Shown here piece by piece: positions 26,101-37,000 of a stretch of DNA of 64,000 nt. The stretch's first letter is position 1; every line of letters begins with the position of its first letter. The position numbers and the translations under genes are program-made. The DNA lies in assembly GCA_040954595.2 (NCBI GenBank), contig CM082578.2, positions 17,856,001-17,920,000 of the forward strand, read 5' to 3'. This DNA is from Balanoglossus misakiensis. Taxonomy: Eukaryota; Hemichordata. The notes under the pieces are model-generated. The model ran no database searches. It saw only the letters and a program-made list of their open reading frames with translations, and was not told where the DNA came from.

Positions 26101-27314
26101 TTGGAGATCCTTTGGTCGCTAGCTGAAGTAGAAGCTGCTTCACCACTGGCAGAATGTCAACAAGGCTGTTCAATCAGTCATAGGAAGCAAAAATATAAAG
26201 AAAAAAAATTAAAGCTCCAGTAACTCCACCTTTGTGTTTTTGTTTTGGGCATCATCTTGTTCTACTCGGCAAAACATAAAGAATTGCTAAGAATGGGTTT
26301 TCAATCATGCCCTTTTGTAGTAATCAGCAATGTTATAGTTGAAAATGGAATTCAAGTCCGGACAGTTCAGCCATTGTCATAATTTATTATTAGTGAAATA
26401 ACGCTTGCCAATATTTTATTGACTATAAAGGAAAAGGTTTCACCACACATATCTTGCTGATTCTAGACAATTACAAGAATTATGTCCACATCTATTATTA
26501 TAACAAAATGAATCGGCAGCATGAGTACATGTACATGGGTCTACATGTGCCATGTGGTAGAGTGATTACAATCTCAAATTGACCAATCACAAAGCTTCAA
26601 CATACCTAATGAAATCCTGGTTTTTCTTGCACTTGACACAACTGTTGCGCAGAACTCTGAAGCATTCACTGCACACCTGCATCGAATGTGTAGTTCCTCT
26701 GTCTCCATGGCTTCCACCATCACCATTGTCAAGCACTGACTGGCAGTCAACAAGAATTCTTTTCACATCCACGAATGCATCCTGAGTCATTAAATTCCTG
26801 CGTTATGTTATAAAATATAATTTTGTTATCACTACTAACTTTAAATGATGTGTAGTGTGCCCAAGTCTACTTCTATGAAGACACGTGAATGTCGATATCA
26901 TTAAAACGGCCCCGCCCCCTCCCTATCCCACAAATGGATGGAAGACGGCATCCACTGATACAGTGAATGAATGGCGCAGGTGATCCACAACCATGTGTAC
27001 CACCGCGCTATCTCGTTCTAGGGGGACTTAGCAACCTCCCTTGCATAGTTCACTTGTCTTTTGGTAAATCGTTGAGTCTCGCTCTTTTCCCAATGTCCAC
27101 GAATGTGCAAACGACACACGTGCGAAGCGAAGCGAACAGGGTGCGGACCAGAAAGGGGTTTACATAGCATATAATACCTTAAGTCATCTTCTTTGAGATG
27201 TTCCGTTAACTTCCGTAGTACATCATACTTCTTCCCACCATCTTCGCTAAGGAGACAATGTAATTGAATCAAATTCGCTTGAAAACTCCCTTCCGACTTT
27301 GTGTCGTCCGCCAT
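17151..27314 (-). CDS. ATXN10: Ataxin-10
   Basis: Cytoplasmic armadillo/HEAT-like protein; the human version is linked to neuronal survival, cytokinesis and an intronic pentanucleotide-expansion ataxia. Exons in transcript order: 27178-27314, 26606-26797, 25986-26165, 25630-25797, 24980-25262, 24248-24356, 23826-24007, 19124-19187, 17151-17335. They sum to 1500 nt and 499 aa (human, from memory, 475). Diagnostic blocks are CSECFRVLRNSCVKCKKNQ (exon 2), IRCGVQFLGNFVSSN (exon 3), GFKRDLIRLIGNMCNHHKRNQDL (exon 7), EGIGLLLEHC...NPF (exon 8) and INQWAVFAIHNLCENNAENQ (exon 9), which form the C-terminal ataxin-10 domain at about residues 395-475. The last two exons are small and isolated: a 4.6-kb intron precedes exon 8 and a 1.8-kb intron with a repeat follows it. 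The exon 8 donor (CTT|GTATCC) is weak, but it restores NPFINQW exactly. It is divergent from HSD17B10. Confidence 0.95.
17374..17402. repeat. Perfect 12-bp palindromic hairpin at the edge of a dispersed repeat
   Basis: AGGGCACAAGCC (17374-17385), 5-nt loop, GGCTTGTGCCCT (17391-17402). The word GCTTGTGCCC recurs at 18501-18510, at the far end of the subrepeat array, so these probably mark the boundaries of one element. It begins only about 40 bp upstream (in ATXN10 sense) of the acceptor of the last ATXN10 exon. Confidence 0.7.
17374..18540. mobile_element. Dispersed repeat with three tandem subunits, non-coding
   Basis: The element lies in the last intron of ATXN10. Three diverged tandem copies start with CATTAATTATGTGCATA at 17908, 18146 and 18361 (spacings 238 and 215 bp). 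Each continues with an AATAGGGCTAGAGGT-type block, a GACCAGTATGGG-type block, TTTTTGCCCAAATTTTGGGTGACC and a TGACCTTTGACCT word. A GGCTTGTGCCC word bounds the array on both sides, and the right end carries GCTGCTTGCAGC. No transposase or reverse transcriptase frame is present, so this is probably a non-autonomous element or a satellite-like relic. I cannot name its family. Confidence 0.7.
19124..19187 (-). other. ATXN10: ATXN10 exon 8 (64-nt micro-exon)
   Basis: This short exon encodes VRQLEGIGLLLEHCSVDEHNP plus one base of the next codon. It sits alone between introns of about 4.6 kb and 1.8 kb. The acceptor is ATTTCAG|GTG and the donor is CTT|GTATCC. It is called by the match to the ELDGIPLIL-type segment of ataxin-10 and by exact frame closure with both neighbours. 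Confidence 0.88.
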
Positions 27315-27474
27315 AAGGCCAGTACCAAGTCATGAATGTTACTGTGATTTTAATTGGCTTATGCTTGGTGTAGTCTGTAACTGTATAACTGATTGGATAA
27401 ATAACTCACGCCTGCGCAATACCAGTAGTTGAAAGACGTGAGAAGTTGCCAGCTGAATTGGCTTTGGTAGCGAG
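27315..27474. promoter_or_regulatory. Divergent ATXN10-HSD17B10 promoter interval
   Basis: Only 160 bp separate the two start codons, so the 5' UTRs and promoters must be compact or overlapping. The interval has three ATTGG (inverted CCAAT) words, at 27353, 27392 and 27457, and a CCTGCGCAAT word at 27411-27420 that resembles half of an NRF-1 site. No TATA box is obvious. An NRF-1/NF-Y type bidirectional promoter would suit a nuclear gene for a mitochondrial enzyme, but this is inference. Confidence 0.6.
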
Positions 27475-29405
27475 ATGTCACGAATTAAGTCGGTCAAAGT
27501 AGGTTCACTATATTTCAGGTGGTTGTTTTGTTTATTTGTATGAAGCTTTATTCCATGATTCCTGTTGGCGACGATTTTTAAAACCATGGGGAGGCGGCCC
27601 GGTCAGGTGGGCCAATCGTGGATGGGGTCAATTTCAGGTCACAGTGGTCAGGTCAGACCAAAGGTGCTTGTAGCATTTCAGTGTGTTCCCCACTGTTGCA
27701 ATATGATATTAAAATAAAATAGATGTTTTCTTCTAAACACCTTCATCTGCGTGCCTTGTCTTTGGCTGCATTTCCATAGATTCGACCCTGACTGCGTGCA
27801 GGCGCTGGATCAGCAGATATTGAGATACAAAGGTCACAAAAAAGCATCACTGATGAATGGGTTGCCAGTGTATCACACCTGCCACACATACTATTCTGTG
27901 AGAACATGGAATAATTAACAAGGGTAAAATGTCACCTTCATATAAAAAGTGGTTGGCTCTGGATGAATTAACTGACAAATAATTATTTCTTCTCTTGACA
28001 GAATTTGGTTAGTTTAGTGACTGGTGGTGCTTCTGGTCTTGGCAGAGGAACAGCAGAGAGATTGGTTAAACAAGGTGCCAGTGTGGTCATCTTAGATCTA
28101 CCCACTTCAGATGGTGAAAATGTAGCCAAGTCTCTTGGTGAAAAATGTAAATTTGCACCTACTGATGTAAGTATATTTTCAGAAGACATTGTATTGTTGC
28201 ATGTATATTTCCAAAATGTGATGTGGGTATTCATTCAACTGGAATTGGCCACAATGTTGCTTATGACAATCTACATTCTGTCAAGGTATAATTCATCAAA
28301 TTTTAATCCATTGCCTGGATTCATTTTCCTATTTACATCAGGTAACGTCGGAGTCAGATGTGAAGAATGCATTAGAGCTTGCCAAGTCAGCATTCGGTCG
28401 AGTGGATGTGACTGTCAATTGTGCTGGTCTTGGTGTTGCCTTCAAAACGTACAACTTTAAGAAAGATCGTCCTCATGATCTAGGAGATTTCATCAAAGTT
28501 CTCACGGTACGTATCCACAACAATTGAATTCATGATCAGGATGTACCTTCGTTAATTGAAACTTCAGTTCTTGTGGTTTTGGCCAAGTTGCCTGTTACAT
28601 TATTGTCGCCATTGTTGTCGAACCTAGCTGAAAGGTTTCACTCAACACCAGTGAGCTACAGCTTATTTCTGAGGAACTTTTAAAAATTCTGTTTGTTCTC
28701 CCAGGTCAACACAGCTGGTACGTTTAATGTTATCCGTCTAGCAGCAGGAGTCATTGGCAAAAATGAACCCGATGAAGACGGTCAGCGTGGTGTGATTATC
28801 AACACAGCAAGTGTTGCAGCATTTGATGGGCAGATGGGCCAGGCAGCATACTCTGCTTCCAAGGGAGGCATTGTTGGCATGACATTGCCTATTGCCAGAG
28901 ATTTAGCATCCCAAGGAATACGTGTGAACACAATAGCACCAGGTAAAATGGAATAAAAAGATTTATATTATATTCCAGTTTGATTTTGGAATTTGCAAAA
29001 TAAACATTGCCCGATTAGTGGTAAGATTTTATCTGGATGGGAGTGAAGTATCATCTTCACATTAGTTCTAGGGCAGTTACCCCCTGGTAATTTTACTCAC
29101 TGGAATCCTTACCCTAACTTGTTGTGGGTGGTGATTGTCCAGGGGGTGACCGTCCTGATACTCTCACTGTCTCTCTCGCTAGTTATTAAACTTGGCACAT
29201 TTATTTGTTCCCAGGTTTGTTTGATACACCATTGCTGGCAGGCTTACCGGAGAAAGTGCGAACCTTCTTAGCCAAACAGGTGCCATTTCCACAGCGACTG
29301 GGCTCACCAGAGGAATATGCACACCTGGTGCAGAGCATCATCGAGAACCCAATGATGAACGGTGAAGTGATCCGATTGGACGGTGCTATCAGGATGCAGC
29401 CATGA
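27475..29405 (+). CDS. HSD17B10: 3-hydroxyacyl-CoA dehydrogenase type 2 (17-beta-HSD10)
   Basis: Mitochondrial short-chain dehydrogenase that oxidises 3-hydroxyacyl-CoA intermediates (notably in isoleucine breakdown) with NAD+; in animals it is also the SDR subunit of the mitochondrial RNase P methyltransferase complex. Exons: 27475-27498, 28002-28166, 28342-28506, 28705-28942, 29215-29405; 260 aa (human, from memory, 261). Visible motifs are the TGGASGLG cofactor loop at residues 15-22, NCAG, and the catalytic triad Ser154 (INTASVAAF), Tyr167 and Lys171 (YSASK). The C-terminus [13 protein letters not shown] is the family signature. Exon 1 codes only MSRIKSVK, and the join [12 protein letters not shown] matches the human RSVK|GLV region. 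The first intron donor is GTAGGT. It lies tail-to-tail with the fibulin gene. Confidence 0.97.
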
Positions 29406-30562
29406 TGTGCGTCTCAGTATTTGGTTTGACTGATGGTACCAATGGTGATGATATCTGCCAGTGCCAGCCTCCTCTGACTTCTCTGTCATAGACTGATATA
29501 CTTTCAAACCCATGGATACATTTCGAAAGGCACAGAGCTTTCTTGGACCACATGCAAAGTTTCTAACTTGAGACTTTTGTGGAAAATGTGAATCCCAGCT
29601 ACTGGCTTCAGTCCATATACCAGTACAATTTCAATCAGAATTTGTAATTACCGGTAGATCAATTTGAAATATTTCCACAGTAAAAGTGTAAAGACAAGAG
29701 AAATAAAGCTGAATATGATGTAACCTAACTCAATGAAGGTGTCTCGTATCTGATTTGTTGTTTCATCAGCTGTTTGTGTCAGAGTACCCACACCGTTTCC
29801 ATGGAATCAACTATATTGAGTGGTCTTTCCCTTCAAAATAGTTGCACCAGAAATGGCCATACATGGAATAGACACTCAATTCAAGAATGACTTGCGGGCC
29901 CCACCGATTTAAAAAATGAGTGTTGATGTACATGTAGTTCCCTTTATTATAAACTTTTGAGATTTACATTGTCTACAATAATTATGCTCTTCCACGCTGG
30001 ACACATTTTAGATGAAATTTCATGGTCAAACTGTTGAACCCTTAACCCTGCTGTGACAGAGGAATAAAACATGCATACTGACTTTTTGTAGTCTGCAGCA
30101 TTTTGAATAAACCACAACTACATGTAGAACAATGTACTTTCCTCCTCATGTCATGCAAAAATTTGGTTTAGGTAAACTTTCTCATTACATTCCATTGCAA
30201 AATTGAGTAACTACAGCTGTTAAAGCATTTCAGAGCCAGACAAAACAAAAAGAAATTGGTTCTGGGCTACTATTCATCCAGTTAGCATAACAACTTCACA
30301 CTAAAATAACCAAAATTATGTGAAAATTTCATGATCCTTTTCGACCCTCATGACAACACACAAAAGCTTACATATTTGAACATGTGTCTGAATATACGCT
30401 GTATATAAAGCAAAAGATAAAATTGTTTGATTTTGTAATCCTTTCTACTACACAGTTTAGAAATGTACAGTTTTTGGTACTGTATCATAACATACGTAAA
30501 TGAGCTGAGGTAACATGCTTAAATGGAATCCACTTTTCATAGTAGTTTCCAAAGCTGCTCTT
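29406..30562. other. HSD17B10 / fibulin convergent 3' spacer
   Basis: Contains the HSD17B10 3' UTR on the plus strand and the distal fibulin 3' UTR on the minus strand. No coding frame of note and no RNA gene is recognised. Confidence 0.55.
29702..29707 (+). terminator. HSD17B10: Candidate poly(A) signal of HSD17B10
   Basis: An AATAAA hexamer about 300 nt after the HSD17B10 stop codon, followed within 30-40 nt by T-rich/GT-rich sequence (GGTGTCTCGTATCTGATTTGTTG). Confidence 0.5.
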
Positions 30563-31083
30563 CTAGAAAGGGTACTGTGATATATAAATATAGATTTGTG
30601 CAACCGTGCGACTCATCACTATGTCTGCATTGTTGAGACGATCCATTTGCAGTCGCAGAATAGTTCTGTATGGCCCGGTGACCTTCTTTAACAGCCTAAC
30701 AGTACCTAAACAGTGGACAATGAAAAAATACAACATATAAGCATTCAGATCAAATATTAGTTTGTCATTTGAAGCTAGAGGTTGAATTTTAAAAGCATAA
30801 TGCATGGTAGCAAAGCAAAAAGTGGCAGATACCTGCAGTGCCCTGTTGAATAACGTCAAAGTAACCAAAGTCATTGCCGTCGACAATGCTGAATTTCATT
30901 ATGGGATACGCAGTTCCTGGGACTATGGTTGGCCTCATGGTGATGAGTTGTCTTGGGGGCTGAAGGCCAGATGGCAGGGCGATGTAACTGAAGGAGATGG
31001 CCGTTGTTTGGTCCAAGAGGCAGCCAACATCACTGGGCGAACACCTTTGCTTGATGCAGCGCACCTCGTCTTGTGAGCCTGGC
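30563..31083 (-). other. FBLN1: Fibulin D-like alternative terminal exons
   Basis: Two exons, 30833-31083 and 30563-30705. They encode [21 protein letters not shown], an [13 protein letters not shown] segment, then after the intron [20 protein letters not shown] and the end SQYPF. The first exon accepts phase 2 from the shared EGF exon ending at 33100. The layout matches human fibulin-1 isoform D (VRCIKSCRPNDVTC ... SEYWF, from memory). Confidence 0.88.
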
Positions 31084-34000
31084 CTGTAGAAGCAGAAGTC
31101 AGGTGATTTGTACTTGTTCCCATGGTGATCAGGGATGTAGGATACCATGGCATCAGTCGGAAATGGTATGTTGTGTATCAAGTAACCATTTTCATTGTTG
31201 ACCATGCACAAATTCACATACAACTTTTAGCTGATTCAACCAACATCACATTGTATTCCATTTGTGAATATGTGAGCTAAACAGAGATTTTTGATGAATG
31301 GCCACCTTCACCACCAAGGGAACCATTACGAGAATCATTCTAATCTGGCGAAAATCGCCATTTAAATATACACATCACTTTACCATTATTAAAATTATGA
31401 AGAAAGCAATACCGAATTCTTAAAACAAAATTTATTCACTTAGTCATTCTTGTATAAAATATCTTTCTCAAATTTTTTTTCCATTTTGATTTTTTTCATT
31501 TTTACATGCTAACCTACCTAATTAGCTATATGATTGATGAATAATATCCCTACTTGAATATATGAAAGACAACTCTTGGTGGTAAATGCAAAAAAAGGTT
31601 TGGAACTAAAATCAATCAGTGCAGATTCAAAAGATTTATTGCAATTGTAATAATATGGACATTTACAGTAGGTTAATGAGGTATGTGGGTCAGTACACTG
31701 GTATTGAAAAGAAATCAAGCTTTTCAATTCATTGGATAAGAAAAAAAAACATCAACATAAAATAAAGTTTGTGTTAGTTAAGCCATATTAGGACTTGGTT
31801 AATTATGTTATATGGTAAGCTGGTGTGATTATTTCTGTACGAAGCCAACTGCGCCCGGCCACTTACAAGGCCTTTGTATTCATAACGGATATTGTGTCCT
31901 GATTCTTCAGTGAACGCCAGACTGCGTCAGAAACAAGAAACTTGGAAATGCTTTTTCTAGAGAATCAGAAATTATTGTAATACTCCATGGGTGATGTACT
32001 GTGTATTTTATAAAGGTATACCTTTGATGTTACTTTCAATTATCATACATGCAACTTTTATACCGAATGTTTGTTGAGAAATTCTTGCCAGAAAAGTCTT
32101 AGTATCTGTAACGGGTAACATAAATTATGATTTTGGCCAGATTTCTCCCCGCTAAAGTTCCGTCATCGTAGCTTCGCATTTCCAAGTCAAGCTCAACGGT
32201 GCGCGGGCCCTGCAAGGATTTTATTACGTAAATAGTCGCCTTCAGAGGTTCAGCATCATCGAGTTGGAATTCGCCGAGTTCATTTCCGTTGGTCAACTCA
32301 AACTGGTAAGTATTGGATGCATAGGGAACGGCGGTCATTGTGAAGAGCCTGGCAGGGACTTTGATTCCAGAGGGGAAGGTTAAATAGTTGTAGGAGATGG
32401 CAAATGGTTTAGCCAAGCAAACTGCATCGTCAATGGAACACTTCTGGCGACGGCAACGACTGCAATGAAAAATGGCAGCAACAAAGAAATCTGCATTAGT
32501 TTTGTTTTTCATTTTTATTTCATTGATAGCGTCAGGAGGTTCCCATTTAAATCCACATGATAAAGATAAGCAAGAGGACAGATCATGAGAAACAAACAAG
32601 ACAGCATGAACTGAGAGGAAACATAGAAGAGCAGATTTCTTTGTGTGCATTTCCTGCAGAGTGTGCATGTTTGCATTCTGTCAGTCGGTCTGTCTGTCTG
32701 TCTGTCTGACAGTCAGTCAGTCTGTCTGTCTGTCTGTCTGTTAGTATATTAGCAGTGGATGCAATCATAACACATATTCATGGCAATGTGGTGAGCAAAG
32801 TGGCGCAAACAGGGGAGGAGGTGTAGTGGAAATTTAATCATGAGCAAACTGTTCAATAAGTCTGGTTATTTCTGTTTAATGAAAGCTTGCTGATTTCCCC
32901 AGCCTCGATCAGGCGTACCAGTCTCCCACTGATCATGATGATATCTTGATGAGGTTAGGTTTGTATGCAAATAGCTCATCAATGACTCAAATAATCAATC
33001 ACACGATGGTGCATGCATGGCCAGCAATCACCACAGTCTTTGAAATATTCCAGTTGTCAGTGCTGTGGTTCGAAAAATGTTAGCAGGGAAATTACTTACG
33101 CGGCGGAGGTTTTCACAAAATACTGTGGGCATGTGATGGAGTGACACTCGTAACTGCCACGTGTATTGAAGCAGGTCTGACCACTGCCACAGGTATGGTC
33201 ACCATTGACACACTCATCAATATCTGGTACGGACAAAGTATGAGAAATAATGACTCAATGTTACATTTGGGTAAAACATAGTGTTATTACATTGTGCTCT
33301 CATTTGATATGGATTGGTACATATTTTCAATGATTGCCTTCATATCAACTTCTTGATCTCTCCTCCCTGTGTATACTCACCTCTACATGATCTCTTATCA
33401 GCAGCTAGATTGTAACCAGGAGGACAAGTACACTGATAGGAACCTGGGACATTCTGACAGAGGCCAATACACAAACTGCCCCGACTTGCGTATATAGCAC
33501 ACTCGTCCACATCTGAAACAATTAAGATCCAAAAAATCAATTCATGAAGGGGCCATCTGAAGTTGGAAATGGAGGACAGCTTGTAAATTTGTCAAATGAC
33601 ACACATGCACTATTGAACAATACTTCAAGCGATATGCTATGACACCTTCAGCGGTGAGAATTTTGCCAGTAATACAACAAACAGTCATGGCAAGGCAAAT
33701 GAGCAAAACTACATACCTATACATGTAACGCTGTCAGGGCTAAGAGTATATCCACGATTACACACACACTGATATGAACCATAGTAATTGACACAGCTTT
33801 GACTGCAGGAATTCTCTTGGGCACACTCATCCACGTCTGTGTAATGAAATTTTTGTCAAAGAAGAGATCATTTAACAGTTACTGTCATAAATGAATCAGT
33901 TGACTGTATATATCATGAGCAATGTTATCAATTTAGTGAGACTTAGTTTATTACCACAGCAACAGATTGCTAACCAAGCAATACTAGTCAACCTTTGTAT

Positions 34001-37000
34001 GAAATCAGAATAGGTGCTGAGTTCATCAAAACATGTAACTTTTGTACACAGTACAGTTTAACCCAGTGGACCATGTGTTCAGTTGTCCTGTGTCACATGA
34101 GAATATCCTCCCATATAAACTTCCTTGGCCGTGCAAGGCCTCACAAGTTTGGAAATGGTCTATCACCTTGACAGTTGACATTATCTGGCGCTAACTCAAA
34201 TCCATTTTGACATGTACACCGGAAAGAGCCAGGAGTATTAATACAGGATTGTTGACATCTTCCTCTCCATTCAGTACATTCATCAATATCTAAAAGACAG
34301 AAAATAGGAAATGTTTTGATGTATCCCAACATCTTGATGATAAAACCACACTGCCAATAAAAGGCAATTAATTGGCCATTAAGTACTAAAACAGTTGAAT
34401 TGGTTGGACACTTCTTTTGTAAAGTTTCAAAAACTTTCATAGAGAAAAAGAAATTTTATACAAAATGTAGAATTTGTAATTCTATAATACTAGTAGGATT
34501 TTTCAGAGCGCTGGTGGACAATGTGTAATTGTCTCAATTCAAACTCATGCTTGCTTGCATGACTCCGATAATATGCTTACCTGTACATGTTTTTGTAAGT
34601 TGATTGCCTCTGTAGCCTGATGGGCAGACACAGCTATAACCTCCAGGCCTGTTTTGACAGGTCTGGTCTCCAGTACATTCATGGGTACCCTTGGCACATT
34701 CATCAATGTCTACGTGAAAAGACAAATCATGAAACTTGCATTCAGTGATTTAGTAAAAAAACTTGAAATCATATAGCAGTGCTCTCTTGTTTTTGTTTTT
34801 GTTATTATAATTGTTATTATTGTTGTTACTGTTGTTAATAATGATTTTCAATGCCATGAAACGGCAGGTTTAATATCACCATCAGCGCCATTATTATTAT
34901 ACTATTACACTTACCTTCACAAGACAACCCATCTTCAGTCAATTCGTAGCCTGCACTGCAAGTCCGAATTGCAACACAACGATAGGATCCCACGGAGTTT
35001 ATACACCGGGCGTTGCGGTGACAAGGATTTCCTTCACATTCATTGATATCTGTGTATAATAAAGAGTATACATAAAATTTATTTTAATATCACTTCATGA
35101 TTTCCTTGTGTTATCGAGATGTTCTTTCTTGTGGAGAATTTTACCACTTAAATGAAGAAATTATTTACAATTTTTCACAGTGATAAAAAGTGCTGCTGTA
35201 TGTGTCACATAGGTCTGCTTACCAATGCAGTTGCCACGAGCATCATTGTCATAACCAAGACCACAATCAATGAGATTTTCACAGCGGAATGACCCCTGGG
35301 TGTTGACACACTGTTGGTTGGATCCACAATTGTGAGTTCCCAAACTACACTCATCATCATCTGCCAAGAAATTAAGTTACTTGTTAGACACTGTACAACA
35401 CAGAGTTGATAATGGTCCCTGCTCGATGATTACGAGTAAGAAAATGTAAGAGGAAATCTCAGTGGAATGAAGGTGGTGTCTGCTGAATGGCCCTGACAAT
35501 GTTACTCACAAAGTTTTAACCAGGAACTAGAATGAGACCATATCACAAAACAAAACTGTACCATGTGCCTTTTAGACCAACAAGTTAAGTCAATGATTAA
35601 AACATCAATGATGCATTACAAATCTGATGCCAATGACAAACTACTGCACTCACCAACACACTGTTGAGTTGAAGCACTCAAAGTGTAACCTGTCCCACAA
35701 TCCCGTATTCTTTGACAGTTGTAGGAACCATAGGTATTGACACATCGCTGGCCTTCAGTGCAGGCTGATCTACCCAGCGCACATTCATTGATGTCTGTAA
35801 CAGATCACACAATTGGTCAATGACCATAACCTACTTGTTTTGGGGGAAAAAGATAACATATAGGGAATAGTCAATAACACGAAGAGCTTGGGTTTCAAGA
35901 CTTACCATCACAATTTCGTGTAAGAGCGTTGAACTGAGTACCATCTCGGCAGACCACGCGTTGCCGACAGATGTAATCCCCTGGTCTATTGATACACTCT
36001 TGTCCCTCGCTGCAAGGGTTACTAAGTTCAATACACTCATCAATATCTGTAAGGAAAATTGAGAACTGTTGTTAAAATGCATCTCAGAAATGGGAAGAAG
36101 TTTATTTTCCTTATAAGAATGTTCTATAGAGTTATATAGCATGCCACAGATTTTGATATGATGCTAACGATCACACTGAGTTATGGCTAAAAATGGGAGC
36201 TAATAAAACCACTTTTTCTTTCTACAACTTTGCAAACCAAGCTCTGCACCTTCACAGTCCCGTAGGTTGCTTGATAGTTGGTAGCCATTTTGGCAAAGGC
36301 ATTCAGCACCAGTGACACTTTCCCGGCAATCATACTGGCACTGTAAGTCACTGCACACTGGAACAGCTGCAATGGAACAGAATAATAAGGAAATATTTGT
36401 TGACTAGTTTTAGTCACTGCATTGCTATTTTTTAACGGCAGACTGGGATAGAAGCTAAATTAATTGATCACCTAAGTCCAGCCAGCAGCTCACTTTCAAA
36501 TAGTCCACAAGCCAAATAAGTTGCCCTTCTGTTAATTTGGGCTAATCAGAGTGACGAAAAAAAACCCAACTTGGCTGAGGTCATAAAGGGCTGGTGGATT
36601 TCCTCACTCTTGAAACTTCTTAATTAACACAATGCACTAGTATTTACCCAGTTCACAATTCTGTCCATTGGCAGCTAATTGGTAACCAGGATAACATGAG
36701 CACTGCACTCCTGTAGCGATATCTGTGCACCGGTGTTCACAGGGGGACTCATCACATGTCACTGTACATGTGCAAAACAAGCAGACATCAATGCATGTAA
36801 ACAAATAAAATTCATGAGAGCGTTGCTAAGCAATCAAGGAATAGGTTGTCGACTGAATCGTGTCTGACATGTTTTGAAAATGTTTATTAATAAAATATGT
36901 AAATTAGCAATTACTAAGTGATGATAGGATTATGAACTGATTTTTGGGTGTTGACGTCTTGGCTTACCTTGTTTACAATTGATGCCATTTTCTTCCAATT

